Shown one piece after another: positions 22,871-34,434 of a DNA stretch of 38,666 nucleotides; the stretch's first letter is position 1; the number at the start of each line of letters is the position of its first letter. The notes under the pieces were generated by a model. That model did not search any database, had not been told where the DNA came from, and saw nothing but the letters and a program-made list of their open reading frames with translations. The stretch lies in NCBI GenBank assembly GCA_002751075.1, contig NAOQ01000026.1, positions 232,935 to 271,600 on the forward strand, written 5' to 3'. The DNA comes from Ichthyophonus hoferi. Taxonomy: Eukaryota; Opisthokonta; Ichthyosporea; Ichthyophonida; Ichthyophonidae. Position numbers and translations under genes: made by a program.

Positions 22871-25800
22871 AGTGTTTATTTAAGGGTACTATAATTTAGG
22901 TATATATATGTGTTACAGGAAGATGGTAGTATATAGATGTATATAGATACCTAGGTTATATACCTAATGTATACTTATGCTATAAATTTATGGTGTTTGT
23001 GTATTTTATAAAGTAATATGTAAACATGCATACAACTATATAAATATGTTATATATATCTTATATATGTTTGTGCAAATCACGGCCATATATATTTATGT
23101 CTAATAGTTGGAATACAAAAGTATATGATTGTATTGTATATTACATATTATATCGTAACATAAACTACTATATATGATTGATTATGATATTATATTAATA
23201 TATTAATATATAGTATGATATTATAAGATAAACCATATGCTTTAGCACATTAAAACTATATCTCACTGTTTATTGATGATATAATATTAAAATGCAATAG
23301 CATGACAAGCCATGCTATACCATATGAGTAGCGGCACAGGCTCGCAACTGATTGGCTCTCCATGTAATATGCGGAGTATATCGAGTGGTCAATAAATAAA
23401 ATAATCCGGTCATTCTAAATAATTCATGATAGTAAACCAGTAATAATAGTGGTATGTTTTAGATCAATATGAGAACTTGTGATGAACTAACTATGGATAA
23501 GATTAAATCGATCGGCTATATTTGCGATCCTGTGAGCGTCTTTCTTGAATTGATTATGTCTAAGAACCCCCTAATCATATTTAGGGTTGTTAATACTTAC
23601 TGTGATAATAAATAAAATACTTATATTTGGGCACTTCAGAGATAAAATTGAGATAATTGATCAAATATGGCCATGTAGACTCACTTAACATAAACTAGCT
23701 ATAATATAAGGCTAAGATCAAGCGCTCATATTGGCAATAATGGTTTATCACTTGTCAAATTGGTGTTCAATCACTGATTGTTGAATAATTCCAATATTTG
23801 CCCCACACTATAGAAACCAAATTTACGATCAAAATTTAATCTTCAAAAAATCTTACAGCCCTAATCATATTAGAACGCAAAGATGAACGAACACAAAGGA
23901 TTTTACAAACCTCGATAGCAGTTTATGTAATCGCTTGTACTTTCCTATTTGTCATTATGAAAATGTTACAAAGAAATAATAGTTTTTAGTGTTTATTCTC
24001 TTAAATGTCAAGTATTTCAGTTCATACAGGTAGTAGGCTGAATACTTATGATGTCTTGTACAGGAACGTATTGTTAATTGTTTGTTTCGCATTGTACCTC
24101 TAGATAGTCACTAGTGTTTATGATGACGTGTCAATCGGTTTGTAACAGTTAGAAACTAATTAATGCCAAATTATTAAGTACATGGTGCCATTAATTATAT
24201 TTAATTGGGACTATTTTGCTAAGTGAAGACTAGCTCGGCAATTCACCGTGGTCATTAGATAGTGTTGGCCATTAGTTTTTAGGCATATGTGATGATGTAT
24301 GATACAAACACGATTTGCAGCAACAGAACAATTCTTTGAATAATTATTGGTAAATATGTTGCTAATAGCACAGTTTGGTAGAACTCCTAAACGGGAATAT
24401 ACGTATCACTAGTGTTTATCACAAAGTCAACTGGTATTGACCTGGGCCAGTAACTACATAACCAGCATCCACAGACATAGTCTGAATCCTTTTTGTTAAA
24501 TGGGTTATCACAATAAAAGCCTCGTAGCAAAGACTTGGTCTCTTTGTGTAACTATTAGGAGTTAGTAATGGTAGTTTCGAGGAGACAGAGGCCCACTTTG
24601 AACGTTACCAGAATTGAAAGGAAGATGACTATTTGTAAGTTAAGGCTTAGATTTTCCACTGACAGTGAGGAAGAAATACGTAGAAACCTTTTATAAGAAC
24701 TTGAAAATAGCTCTAACAATAACGTTGACAGACAATCTATGATTGTAAGTAGTAATAGCAATTGTAAATCTGGGAGTTTAACAAATTCTGATATTATATT
24801 AATATTAATATCTTATTAGAAGGTATGGGTTAATGAAAGTATAAGGTGTTTGGGCCTTAGTGGCTCTGGGCTTCAAATATTCTTAAATTGCCTCAAATTG
24901 TAACCTGAGGTTCCTAATTGAACTTTAAGTGTATTGTGGTTTCATTGGCTATGCTTACCGTAATATGGCCTGATGTGGCATGCAAATGCATGAGAACAAG
25001 AGCGGCTAATTATGTGACACCCAGTATAATTATTTTATTAGCTATTATGAACGTACTAAAACTCTTTGGTTTTTCCTACTTGTTCTGAAACTATTCTCCT
25101 CCTTTCTTAGCACACGAATAAATGTAGTATAGGTAACTACAATAGCCATATAAGAAAAGTACCGTGCATGTGACATGATCGCTAGATTATTTTCCCTATA
25201 ATTGGAAACGATTTGATGACTATTATAAAACGCCAACAACCTCAATATAATAGCAGCTAACTGATCGGGCTAGTCTAGAGAAAACGATAATGGTATATTG
25301 AAGTTTAGTGGCATAAAAACACATCATAAGCAAACAAAAGATCCAAAGAACACCTCATCTTAAGCAATATTGTCTTTTAAACAAGAAACTTTCAAGGTTT
25401 CATGTATACCTATGACTGGCTATCGTGAGAAGGCAACGAAGCCCGGATTTTGGGCTTATTTAAACCCTATTGGGTCTTTATCGACACCTTGTTAATGAAC
25501 CCGAGATAAGCATTGTTCACTAATTAATAAGAGGAAAGGACAAATGAAAAAAATTGGATTCAATGGGGTGCTGTCAGATCCGGAACTCATATCTCCAGAT
25601 GATTGGTTATTACCTGCACCTTTACTCTTTTATTTGACTAAAAATATATATGGTCAGGTCAAGCAGTACAGTGACGTCATAGGACATAGCCCAAGATCAG
25701 ATTGGATAACTATAAGCCAATCATAATAACACTAAAAGAACACACTTACATATTGGATTCAAACCCTTGTGTTTCAATGGCTACGCCCCACTAATTAATT

Positions 25801-26470
25801 ACTATAATGAATATAAGCATTTTATTGGTAATAACATATGGCCTTTTATGTAGCATAAAAAGGACAAGAATTCTAATATATATGTATAGACTAATTTCAG
25901 GACTGTTTAGTACTCTTATGTTACCATTGCATATTTCAAAGAAATTACTATTTAATTTTCTAGGTTAAAATAAAAAAATAAAAAAAATAAAAATCATTGT
26001 TTTCTTAGTGAAAATATTAGCATTTAAAATAAATTATCAGTGATGTTTCTAAAAGAAAGATGATAGATTGTCAGAACTGATAACAATTTTATTTTCACTG
26101 CGATCCCGTGGTTAGATCCAACAGATCTGAATGTTTATTTAACAATCAGATGCAGTAAAACACAATGCATTAAAAAATTCCCGGATAATCAATAGATAAA
26201 ATATATTGATTGGTGCATTAAATAGTCACCAAAGGACGAAATTTACCACAAAGAGCGAGAGTTTACAATCGCAATAGCTTCTGCGTTCCTGCTTTGGGTT
26301 TTGAATTTATATCTAATATATAATGAATTTTACGCCAACTTAACTATTACGTATGTGTATATAGTTAGTACGTGGTTCTTTCTATGCAAAGCACATGTAA
26401 TTTAAATAAAGTTAATGTTCTATTTGTGTTATCTATGCAGCACACACTTTATCAATATTTTAGATATGTT
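22871..26470. other. 3.6 kb intergenic, no gene recognised
   Basis: Lies between the divergent STX18 and GPI-protein genes. A CTGATTGGCTC motif (CCAAT box read on the STX18 strand) lies near 23349, 480 bp upstream of the STX18 start. Short open stretches at 23469-23615, 24567-24800, 25045-25245 (minus) and 25544-25726 have no recognisable domain. No repeats of note. Confidence 0.45.
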
Positions 26471-26477
26471 TGTCAAT

Positions 26478-26539
26478 CCAATCATAACACCCACTTAAAT
26501 CTTTGTGCATATGCTTCCCTACAAACAGTACTATAAATA
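26478..26539 (+). promoter_or_regulatory. Core promoter: CCAAT box and TATA box
   Basis: CCAAT at 26478-26482 and TATAAATA at 26532-26539, 55 bp before the ATG of the secreted protein. The expected transcription start would fall near 26565, giving a leader of about 30 bp. The CCAAT-to-TATA spacing of about 50 bp is normal for a strongly expressed gene. Confidence 0.65.
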
Positions 26540-26593
26540 GTTAAATTTGAAATTTATTTATTTATCTACTAAGCAAGACATATAATATATAAT

Positions 26594-27082
26594 ATGAAGT
26601 CTACAATTATCTCTGTTGCCGTCTTCGGTTTCGCTGCTTCAGCATCCGGTGCTTTCCAGCTGTGCCAATATACCGCCAATACATGCACCGGCGCAGGTAC
26701 AAATTGTGTTGACCTTGATCTTGCAGACGGTTGTCACGTTTTAACTGCGATATTTACAGGCGTTGCTGAACCCAGGTATAGAGCTACTCAGGGTGATGAT
26801 AAGAAAAAACTTACTTTAAATGTATTTAATTCAAATACTTGTGATGTGGCGAAAAGTGTAATCAAACCTGTAGAGACAGCTGAGAAAAGTTGTTTCAAGC
26901 CCGAGCGCCCCACCGGCTCTACTGATGCGGCCTTCGACTTCTACTTGAAGTGGGAAACTAAAGCGGCGGTTGCATCTTCAACGGCCGTGAAACCTACCAC
27001 GACAAAGAAAGGAGCAGGATCATCTGTGGTACCTTCAATAATTGCTTCTGTCGCTACTGTCATGTTGGGCCTGTTGTTCTAA
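26594..27082 (+). CDS. Small secreted, probably GPI-anchored cysteine-containing protein, 162 aa
   Basis: I do not recognise a family. Residues 1-19 form a signal peptide (MKSTIISVAVFGFAASASGA, cleavage after about 19). The mature part has six cysteines (24, 31, 38, 47, 83, 100), enough for three disulfides. A Ser/Thr/Lys linker (about 127-139, with PTTTKK) follows. The C-terminus GSSVVPSIIASVATVMLGLLF is a small-residue site (about 142-144), short spacer and hydrophobic tail with no charged residue after it, the usual GPI-attachment signal. Likely location: outer surface or cell wall. Single exon. Codon third positions are rich in C and G (GCC, GGC, TTC, ACC), unlike the AT-rich surroundings, suggesting high expression. 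A run of 13 A at 27119-27131 follows the stop by 36 bp, so a retroposed origin is conceivable. Start supported by the signal peptide and upstream TATA box. Confidence 0.88.
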   Translation: MKSTIISVAVFGFAASASGAFQLCQYTANTCTGAGTNCVDLDLADGCHVLTAIFTGVAEPRYRATQGDDKKKLTLNVFNSNTCDVAKSVIKPVETAEKSCFKPERPTGSTDAAFDFYLKWETKAAVASSTAVKPTTTKKGAGSSVVPSIIASVATVMLGLLF

Positions 27083-27810
27083 ACCTGTGACATTAGTATT
27101 TCTCCTTGGAAATCTGATAAAAAAAAAAAAATTGAGAACAAAATATATGTAAATAATTTTTGCAGACGTCCCTAGTGCGTACATGTAGGGTTGTGTTTAT
27201 TTTCCTTATATTAAGAAAAAAATATTTGTAATATTTTGTTTTATATTTTATATGTATATCGGTATGAGTAGATTGGTATGCACATCTAAACAAGTTGCTG
27301 CTGTTCAATATGGCTGCTGTTCAATATAATAGAATGGAGTTCGTTTTGGTTGGTCAACAAAGAATAGTTATTGAGCAAGCGTAGGGTACAAGATACTTAA
27401 TGTTAAAAAGATGGTAATTCAAGTTGGCAAAAGAATGTAGTTTATTTTGGAATTTTACTTCATGCAGCTATAGCGTCAGCATGAAATAAGCTAATAGTAG
27501 ATATATATATATATTATTAGATAAAAGCAGGACCTTACGTCTCCTACAACTACAACAGTTACATATGAGAGAGACCTCCCAATGATTTAATGAAATGCTA
27601 AAACAGGAATATTTGATTATTGGGCGTTTAATAAATGACATAATGTAATTTAATATAATATAGTATAATATAATATAATATATTGACACCTCAAAATTAA
27701 GTTATAGTTGGCTAATGAGGATAACGATTTGTAATTTAGTTTCTCCTTAAATAGGCAACGCTGATGATAACTCGTGGGTGTTATTCCATCTACAATATTT
27801 TATCAATCAG
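27083..27810. other. 3' flank of the secreted-protein gene, no further gene
   Basis: Contains a poly(A) tract at 27119-27131 and a short ATAAT pentanucleotide run at 27640-27682. The 71- and 73-residue minus-strand frames are AT-driven and have no recognisable content. Confidence 0.45.
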
Positions 27811-28130
27811 CATTGGCGTTAATGCTATAAGGATATGAATAATAGATATGTTGATATCAAATATATACTTCTTCGTTATATGGGCAATAATAATATATTT
27901 GTAATTATACCAATCTGTAACTAATACTAATAGCCTGACCACAGGCTCGAGATCTGCAATTAGGTGTTGTAGGTGTTTCTTGCTGGGCTAGTAATAGAAG
28001 AAATTCTTAACTATGATCTCTTTTCAATAGTATTGGTGCTATAAAGATACATATGATAGATATTTCAAAATTCATTTTATATATGTATCTATGCTATATA
28101 GACAATAATAATATATATTAGTAAACATGC
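27811..28130 (+). repeat. Direct duplication, copies at 27811-27915 and 28027-28130
   Basis: Both copies read AT(T/C).GG(C/T)G..TGCTATAA.GATA and end in a shared CAATAATAATATAT. They are about 215 bp apart, and identity is about 75 percent by eye. Confidence 0.5.
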
Positions 28131-28329
28131 ACTAATCACTTACATCAATACAATTGTTTTTGCTGCTATCTACTTGCTATCTACTAGGATAGCATGACTT
28201 AAAAAATAGTCGATTATAGGGTACGGCGAGTATGAGAATACTGTTATTCTGTTGAATATAGTTACATATACGACAAATACAAAATAGTTATAGTCGTAAT
28301 CACTCAATTAATTCATGATTAGACTGCCA

Positions 28330-28720
28330 AGTAGTTTTATAAATAGTGTGGCATATTTAGATGATATAAAAAGGGTGTAAAAGTATCTGCACCCTAGATT
28401 CTGCAGTTATAACCAAATAAAACTTATTATAGTGATCCTAATTAATGATCAATATGTTGTATTTAAAATGTATACAGGTAGTTTATCCATGATGTGTTAT
28501 ATTTAAATACCATAAAAGGTCCACTTTTGTGGCAGGATCTACACTCATGATTTTGCATAGAAAGCTGTACAAATCTCATTAATAGGTATCTTAAATAATT
28601 AATGAATAAATAATTAGTATGTTATATCTAGGAAGTATAAAAGATCAAGATATATGACAGGACTTGCAACTGATTCTACAGTGATAACTCAATCAAGATT
28701 ATTTGTTTTTAAGTCAATCC
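28330..28720 (+). repeat. Three degenerate tandem units, each led by a TATAAAA-like core
   Basis: ATATAAAAAGG (28364), CATAAAAGG (28511) and GTATAAAAG (28635) are each followed after about 30 bp by a CTGCACCC..GATTCTGCAG-like or GACTTGCAACTGATTCTACAG-like block. Unit spacing is about 147 and 124 bp. No open reading frame follows. Could be decayed copies of a promoter-bearing repeat. Confidence 0.45.
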
Positions 28721-29410
28721 TCTGCATGTTATTGTCGGCTGCCATCCAATAAAGAGTAGGTAAATAACTACAACACAGTAAGATAACAACTACAATGTAG
28801 TAATATAATAACTACCTAGACTGAAAATAACATTTTCCATATATGCCAGTGAGTATAATATAGTCTATTACCAGAGATAAGGTAATATATTGTTGAAGGG
28901 AAAGTATATTCCCATCTGTCATTCAAGTATAACTCCTTTCAAAATATATACATATCATGGATTTTCCGCCTATCATCATTAAATCTTAATAATAGGACAA
29001 AACCATTGTACGGTATTTTGCGAGTCAAACCAACCTATTTGACCTGCAATTTTTATATTTTCGAACCGTAGTTAACTAATGATCTATGTCTCACTTTCAA
29101 TTGGATCGGCTGCCAAAAATAACATATTGTATCAAGAGTTAAAATAAGAAGTAACTATTACTCGCCTGTTAGTATATTAAAATACTAATTGTATATTTAA
29201 AAATTGTATACAATAACATTATCAGCAAGTTATAATTAAAATTGTAAACGCGCATCTAATTCCTAGAGCACGTAATCACTTGTTTATACAAGTTAAGTTA
29301 TATAAGTTCACGGCATCAACGACGTTAGTGGCCCAATGAATAGTAAGCAATTGGCTCTAATTGGAGTCGATTAACTAATCCCAAGTGGAAAACAATAAAA
29401 GACAATCCAC
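28721..29410. other. Intergenic, nothing recognised
   Basis: AT-rich, no recognisable gene or strong repeat, apart from a short ACTACAA-type tandem at 28770-28815. Confidence 0.4.
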
Positions 29411-29418
29411 TATAAAAG
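29411..29418 (+). promoter_or_regulatory. TATA box-like TATAAAAG
   Basis: TATAAAAG about 200 bp upstream of the 66-residue ORF at 29618. It could drive a small gene, but a chance match in AT-rich DNA is possible. Confidence 0.3.
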
Positions 29419-29617
29419 CAAGTACTGGACGCTAGCTTTGGTTATCTTGGAAAATCAAAAAGAACTACAAGTTCTGTTTTTCTGGTATTTATATATTCTT
29501 TCTTTTTACTTATATTGATACGAATAATATTTACTTAAAAATCAATTCCTTAATCAAACCTCGACTTCTATTACAACTAAACAGTTAGTTCACATTAGTA
29601 TATTTAGAAGTAAGAAT

Positions 29618-29818
29618 ATGGAGCTTTCCCCATATTCGCAATCAAACAAGGATATCAACGAGACCACCCGAAAGGGATCTCGTATAGAAAAATGGTGTAA
29701 AGACTCAGCTGGTGATATGGTCATCAGCGATGTCTCAAACCGCACTCGGGTACCATTTTCTAGGTCTCAGAAAAGGCTTCCTAACCAAACTGAGATCCAT
29801 GATTCCTTACATATATAG
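29618..29818 (+). CDS. Uncertain small ORF, 66 aa
   Basis: Encodes a hydrophilic peptide starting MELSPYSQSNKDINETTRKG with balanced codons and higher GC than its flanks, behind a TATA-like box. No signal peptide, domain or known family is visible. A second frame (29712-29918) overlaps it. The true product could be spliced, or this could be a decayed gene fragment. Confidence 0.25.
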   Translation: MELSPYSQSNKDINETTRKGSRIEKWCKDSAGDMVISDVSNRTRVPFSRSQKRLPNQTEIHDSLHI

Positions 29819-30621
29819 CAAGATAAAGCAGCAACACATGGCTGGCATACAACGCCAGGCTAGTATTACACGGGTACCAGTATCTTTTACTATCAGCTTT
29901 CATTTTATACTATTCTAAGTAGAATGAAATACATTGTAACATTACGCCATAGGCCATTTGTCTAAACACAAAACACTTATGGCAAATGCATTGATGGCTG
30001 CATTGGTAACACTATATCAACCTATACACATTATCCACATACTTATCGTTTTTTATAAAGATGCTTTAAAGTGCATGGTATAGATGGCATAATTATATAT
30101 CTGTACAGCCAACACCAAGAGCATTACTTAGCCATCTAACCAACCAATCAAAATAATCAGTTAAAAACACAACACAAAAATTATTGAATAAAGGCTATTC
30201 GGTTTTTATCTTAAATTCTCTGTTTGCAACAGTCAGTTGCCACCTTGAGCATAGATAAATAATTAATACACAAGGTTTAACTACACAAGAGGAAAGGATT
30301 ATATTAAATACTATTAGTTATTATATTCCCTGTATATGAAATAGACTTATTATTTTATATTATTTTAGAGTTTATATGATTCAATGCAAAACAAAAATTA
30401 ATTGTATTATATTGGTTGGCAATGCATATAATTAATGCTAAATGTTGTATTTAAATTTTTAAAAGCATTGTTCATTGGCCCCACTTAGTAACATAAAAAT
30501 AGTACATTGGGATTATATTTTACAATACTAAATATTGCAATGTATGCAATATGTTGCAATAATGAATGAATTAATTATTAAGTGTATTGGAGTATAATCG
30601 TCATTTATTTAATTTATTATA
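29819..30621. other. Intergenic, no gene recognised
   Basis: AT-rich sequence with CCAAT-like motifs at about 30143 (plus) and 30472 (minus). Nothing else supported. Confidence 0.45.
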
Positions 30622-30885
30622 TATCAAACTTACATAGTAATGATTCAGATTGAAATTGATTCTTGTTTACCATATTATGTTAAGTATACGGTTTGATCTC
30701 AATTCCGTATCACTGCATCACAAGTGTTTAGAATTGTGTAAACTAAACACTGTGTGGTTGAGAGTGAGATTCTTTTTTTACTTACACTCTAGTCCGCCAT
30801 TTGACATGCGTCATTGTCAGGCAAAGTAATGACTTAAAATAAAGACAGGGTACATTATGGTTAACCTGTATTGTATTGTTTCAAC
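30622..30885 (+). repeat. Dispersed repeat R1, copy C
   Basis: Shares with copy B the blocks TATCAAAC, TGATTCAGATTGA, CATTGTCAGG, GACTTAAAATAAAGACAG, GGTTAACCTGTATTGTATTG and TTCAACA. It lies just beyond the 3' end of GTPBP10. Non-coding. Confidence 0.75.
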
Positions 30886-31055
30886 ACATAGTACAATTAC
30901 TAATATGTTCCTTTAGTTGTATTTTTATACAGTGGGTTCAAGCTTTCAATTCAAATTAGATAGCCTTGTTATGCTTACCTAACCGTAGGAACGCAAATAT
31001 GCTAGTATTCTATTGGCATTTTAATTTCTTTAAAACGTAATAAAAACTGTCAAAG

Positions 31056-34000
31056 TTACGTGACTAGGTCGCGTATGAGGTCTTTCAATTGGTCGATCCC
31101 TTCTCCTGAGCCAAGTGACATAGCGTGGACATGATTAACCTTGGGAAAAATTACAATAGTTAATATATATAGTATATATGGTATAATGTAGCATAATATG
31201 ATATCATACAATATAATATAGTATAATATAATATAATACAATGCAATCCAATAGAATACATAGAGCATAATATAACTATACTAGAATATCATACCTAATA
31301 AAATAATATTATGTAGCACAACACAAACCACCATAATACTATAATAACACAATATAATATAGCACGTTATAACATTACAGTACACTTATAAAACCTAATA
31401 TTTATTTGCTATTACGTTAGAATTTAAAAGCAAGTTAGTTAATTTTTTTTAAATTTTAATAGCTAAATTCTATTAGATAATTATTAATCATAATAATACC
31501 AAACATAGATAGTATCATAATAATAGTATAATAATAATACTATTCTGTTCTAAATTATTAAATTATATCCTACCAATATATTACCATATTAAAATACAAT
31601 AGTCGATAATACACCAATAAAATACTAATATTAAAACCAGCAATAATAACCTATTAAAATAAAGACCAATAGGAGGATTTCATAAAATTCAATAGTTAAT
31701 TATGTACCAATAGTAATTAATACTAAAGCAGGAATAAAACGCTAATCTTATACAAATAGTCTTAGTGTATGGCGGTGATAATATATTTTAAGAATAAATG
31801 GTTGATTGTAGTCAGTGCAGTAATTGTCCTATTCTTCATGACCCAACATTACTAAGTCAATAAAAAGCTAAGTATAGTAAATTTGTCTATGTTATATATA
31901 TAGCTATGTTTGACATCAAAAATTACACTTATATGCTAGAAAATAAAATAAAATAAAATACGTGCACAATATAAATGATATATGGATATTTATATATACT
32001 ACAAAAAAGAAATATATTATATACATTATAGTTTTTTTTTTTAAAAAAATTTATATTATAGTTAGGAACAAACAAAATTCATTTATTGTGAAAATAAACA
32101 AATATATACATAAAGTAATGGATGTGAGTATAAAGTAAGCACCAATACTTACCACATTCCTTTCAGTGCTAGGTAGTAAATTGTATTGGTTGATAAATTC
32201 ACGGTAGTTTTCCTATGTTATGATTGGTCTAAATTCAGGTTACGTATAATAGCTGTTATAATACAATGTGATGTAATATGATATAATTTAATAAAATATA
32301 ACATAATACAATATAACGTAATAAAATATAATATAATAAACTGCAATGCAACGCAAAACAATACAAGACAAGACAATACAATACAATACAATACAATACA
32401 ATACAATATAATATAATACAATACAATACAATAAAATACAATACAGTACAATAAAATACAATACAATACAATACAATAAAATACAATACAGTACAATAAA
32501 ATACAATAAAATACAATGCAATACAATACAATAAATAACTACATTTAATTAACAAATTTAAACCTACCTCCGCATTAGCTGTATCCATTTTATTAATAAC
32601 TAAAAAAGCAGGCCTGGTTTGTAGAATACCCTCCTTATATAGACGAAGCTCATCCTTGCAATTAATCAGTTAGCTAGTAGTTAAGTATAATTGGCTCCAT
32701 GTCAATAGCAATTAAGGAGGCTAACTGAGCACTACAATTACCTTCCTTATATAGGCATAGTCCATACCAGGAATTCATTAGTTATTTAGAAATTCGAGAT
32801 TTGTTTTTGATTAAGAAATTAACTGAATGCTAATACATATTGATCTATATTAATGATAATTAGTGGGCTAAGCTTGTAGTGAATAATTTTAAACTAAATA
32901 CGATTCAATCTACAGTTTATAACACCTGTACATAAATTAAATGTGATAATATAATATAATATAATCAAAATACAAAATACATTAAAATATACTTTAAATA
33001 TAATTTAAATATAAATATAACCATGAAATAACTATTACATTCTAATTAACTATATAATATTGAACTGAATCTTAATTTATTATATTAAATACTATAATAT
33101 ACCATATTATATAACAGGATTCCAAAAAAAAATATAATAAGGGGTGATATATTGCATCATTTTATATATAATATTATAATTAATATTTCTTATACAGACT
33201 TCATAATTAAATTTACACTAATCAACTATACCTATTATAGATTATATTAGACATACACATATACAGGTATGCCCACATTGCTTCGTTAAAACAATTAAAA
33301 TTTTAGATGTTATTTAAATTTATTAATTTTCAATACCCTTAGTCAGTTAAAATACATGGCTATCTTTATATAACCGTTATAACTCTGTACAATATGTAAA
33401 TGTAGCTATTAAAAAACATACACAATTTCTATACAATCTATTATATTGAAATTCTAGTATAATTTTCATAACTAATAATTCATCCGTACCAATAAACCAC
33501 AACAATTATATCGACTTTGAAATTTAGCATCATGAGCGATGGAAAATGGAGATGAAATTACCGATAACAATTTAAAGCAATCAAATGCCGACCTTGTAGG
33601 TTCCTGCAGCCAATAATATTAGCCGAAATATAATTTAATACGGAGAGATGATATGTAAATGTATTTGTAAAGTATAAGCTAAAGTAGTATGGTATAGTAT
33701 AGTATTGCATAGTATAATATAAAGTAGTATAGCATAGTCTAGCAAAGGTTAATACAGTATATATAATAGTATAGAATAGTATAAGGTAATATAATATATA
33801 ATATTTCATTATACTATAATGTACAGACTTTACTATACAATACTATGTTATAATATACTATACTATATTTATACTATACTATATTTTAATATACCATCCT
33901 ATATTATAATATACTATCCTATATTATCCTATACTATACTACACTATGCACTATGCCAGATTACATTTTACTATTTATTTTTATACTATATTATTCCATA

Positions 34001-34397
34001 CCATCCCATACAATATTATATCATAGCAAACTAACCATACCATACCATACCATACCATACCATACCATACCATACCATACCATACCATACCATACCATAC
34101 CATACCATACCATACCATACCATATCACACCGTATTATATTGTACCATATCCTACCTTACCCTAGTCTATCCTATCCTACCCTATCCTATTCTTTCCTAT
34201 CCTATCCTTACCTTAATATTCAGACAGAAACCTCCTACATCTACTACAAATATCAGAGCTTTGGTTCGTTCAATATGACGTAAGAATTTGTGTCCCATAC
34301 CCCTATTCATATGAGCACCTAAAGAAATATATATTATTGGATTAGAATAAAATTAAACATATAATTACAATTATTACAATTATCACAATTATCATTA

Positions 34398-34434
<37 letters not shown>

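Noticed and set aside
23469-23615. 48-residue plus-strand ORF
   Set aside because: Length is expected by chance and no domain or promoter is visible.
24567-24800. Open-looking plus-strand stretch with coding-like composition and GTAAGT motifs
   Set aside because: Too short and without a recognisable domain; could be part of an unknown spliced or decayed gene, but not supportable from sequence alone.
25544-25726. 60-residue ORF starting MKKIGFNGV
   Set aside because: No homology recognised; no promoter elements; composition not distinct from background.
32218-32588. Three overlapping minus-strand frames of 77-110 residues
   Set aside because: A five-base repeat without stops opens all three frames; only 32568-32588 of one frame is real (end of GTPBP10 exon 9).
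34036-34120. CRISPR-like regular repeats
   Set aside because: Perfect CATAC units with no spacers in a eukaryotic intron; a simple satellite.
33819-34165. Plus-strand Tyr/Ile/Pro/His-rich frames
   Set aside because: Translations of (ATACT)n and (CATAC)n intronic satellites.
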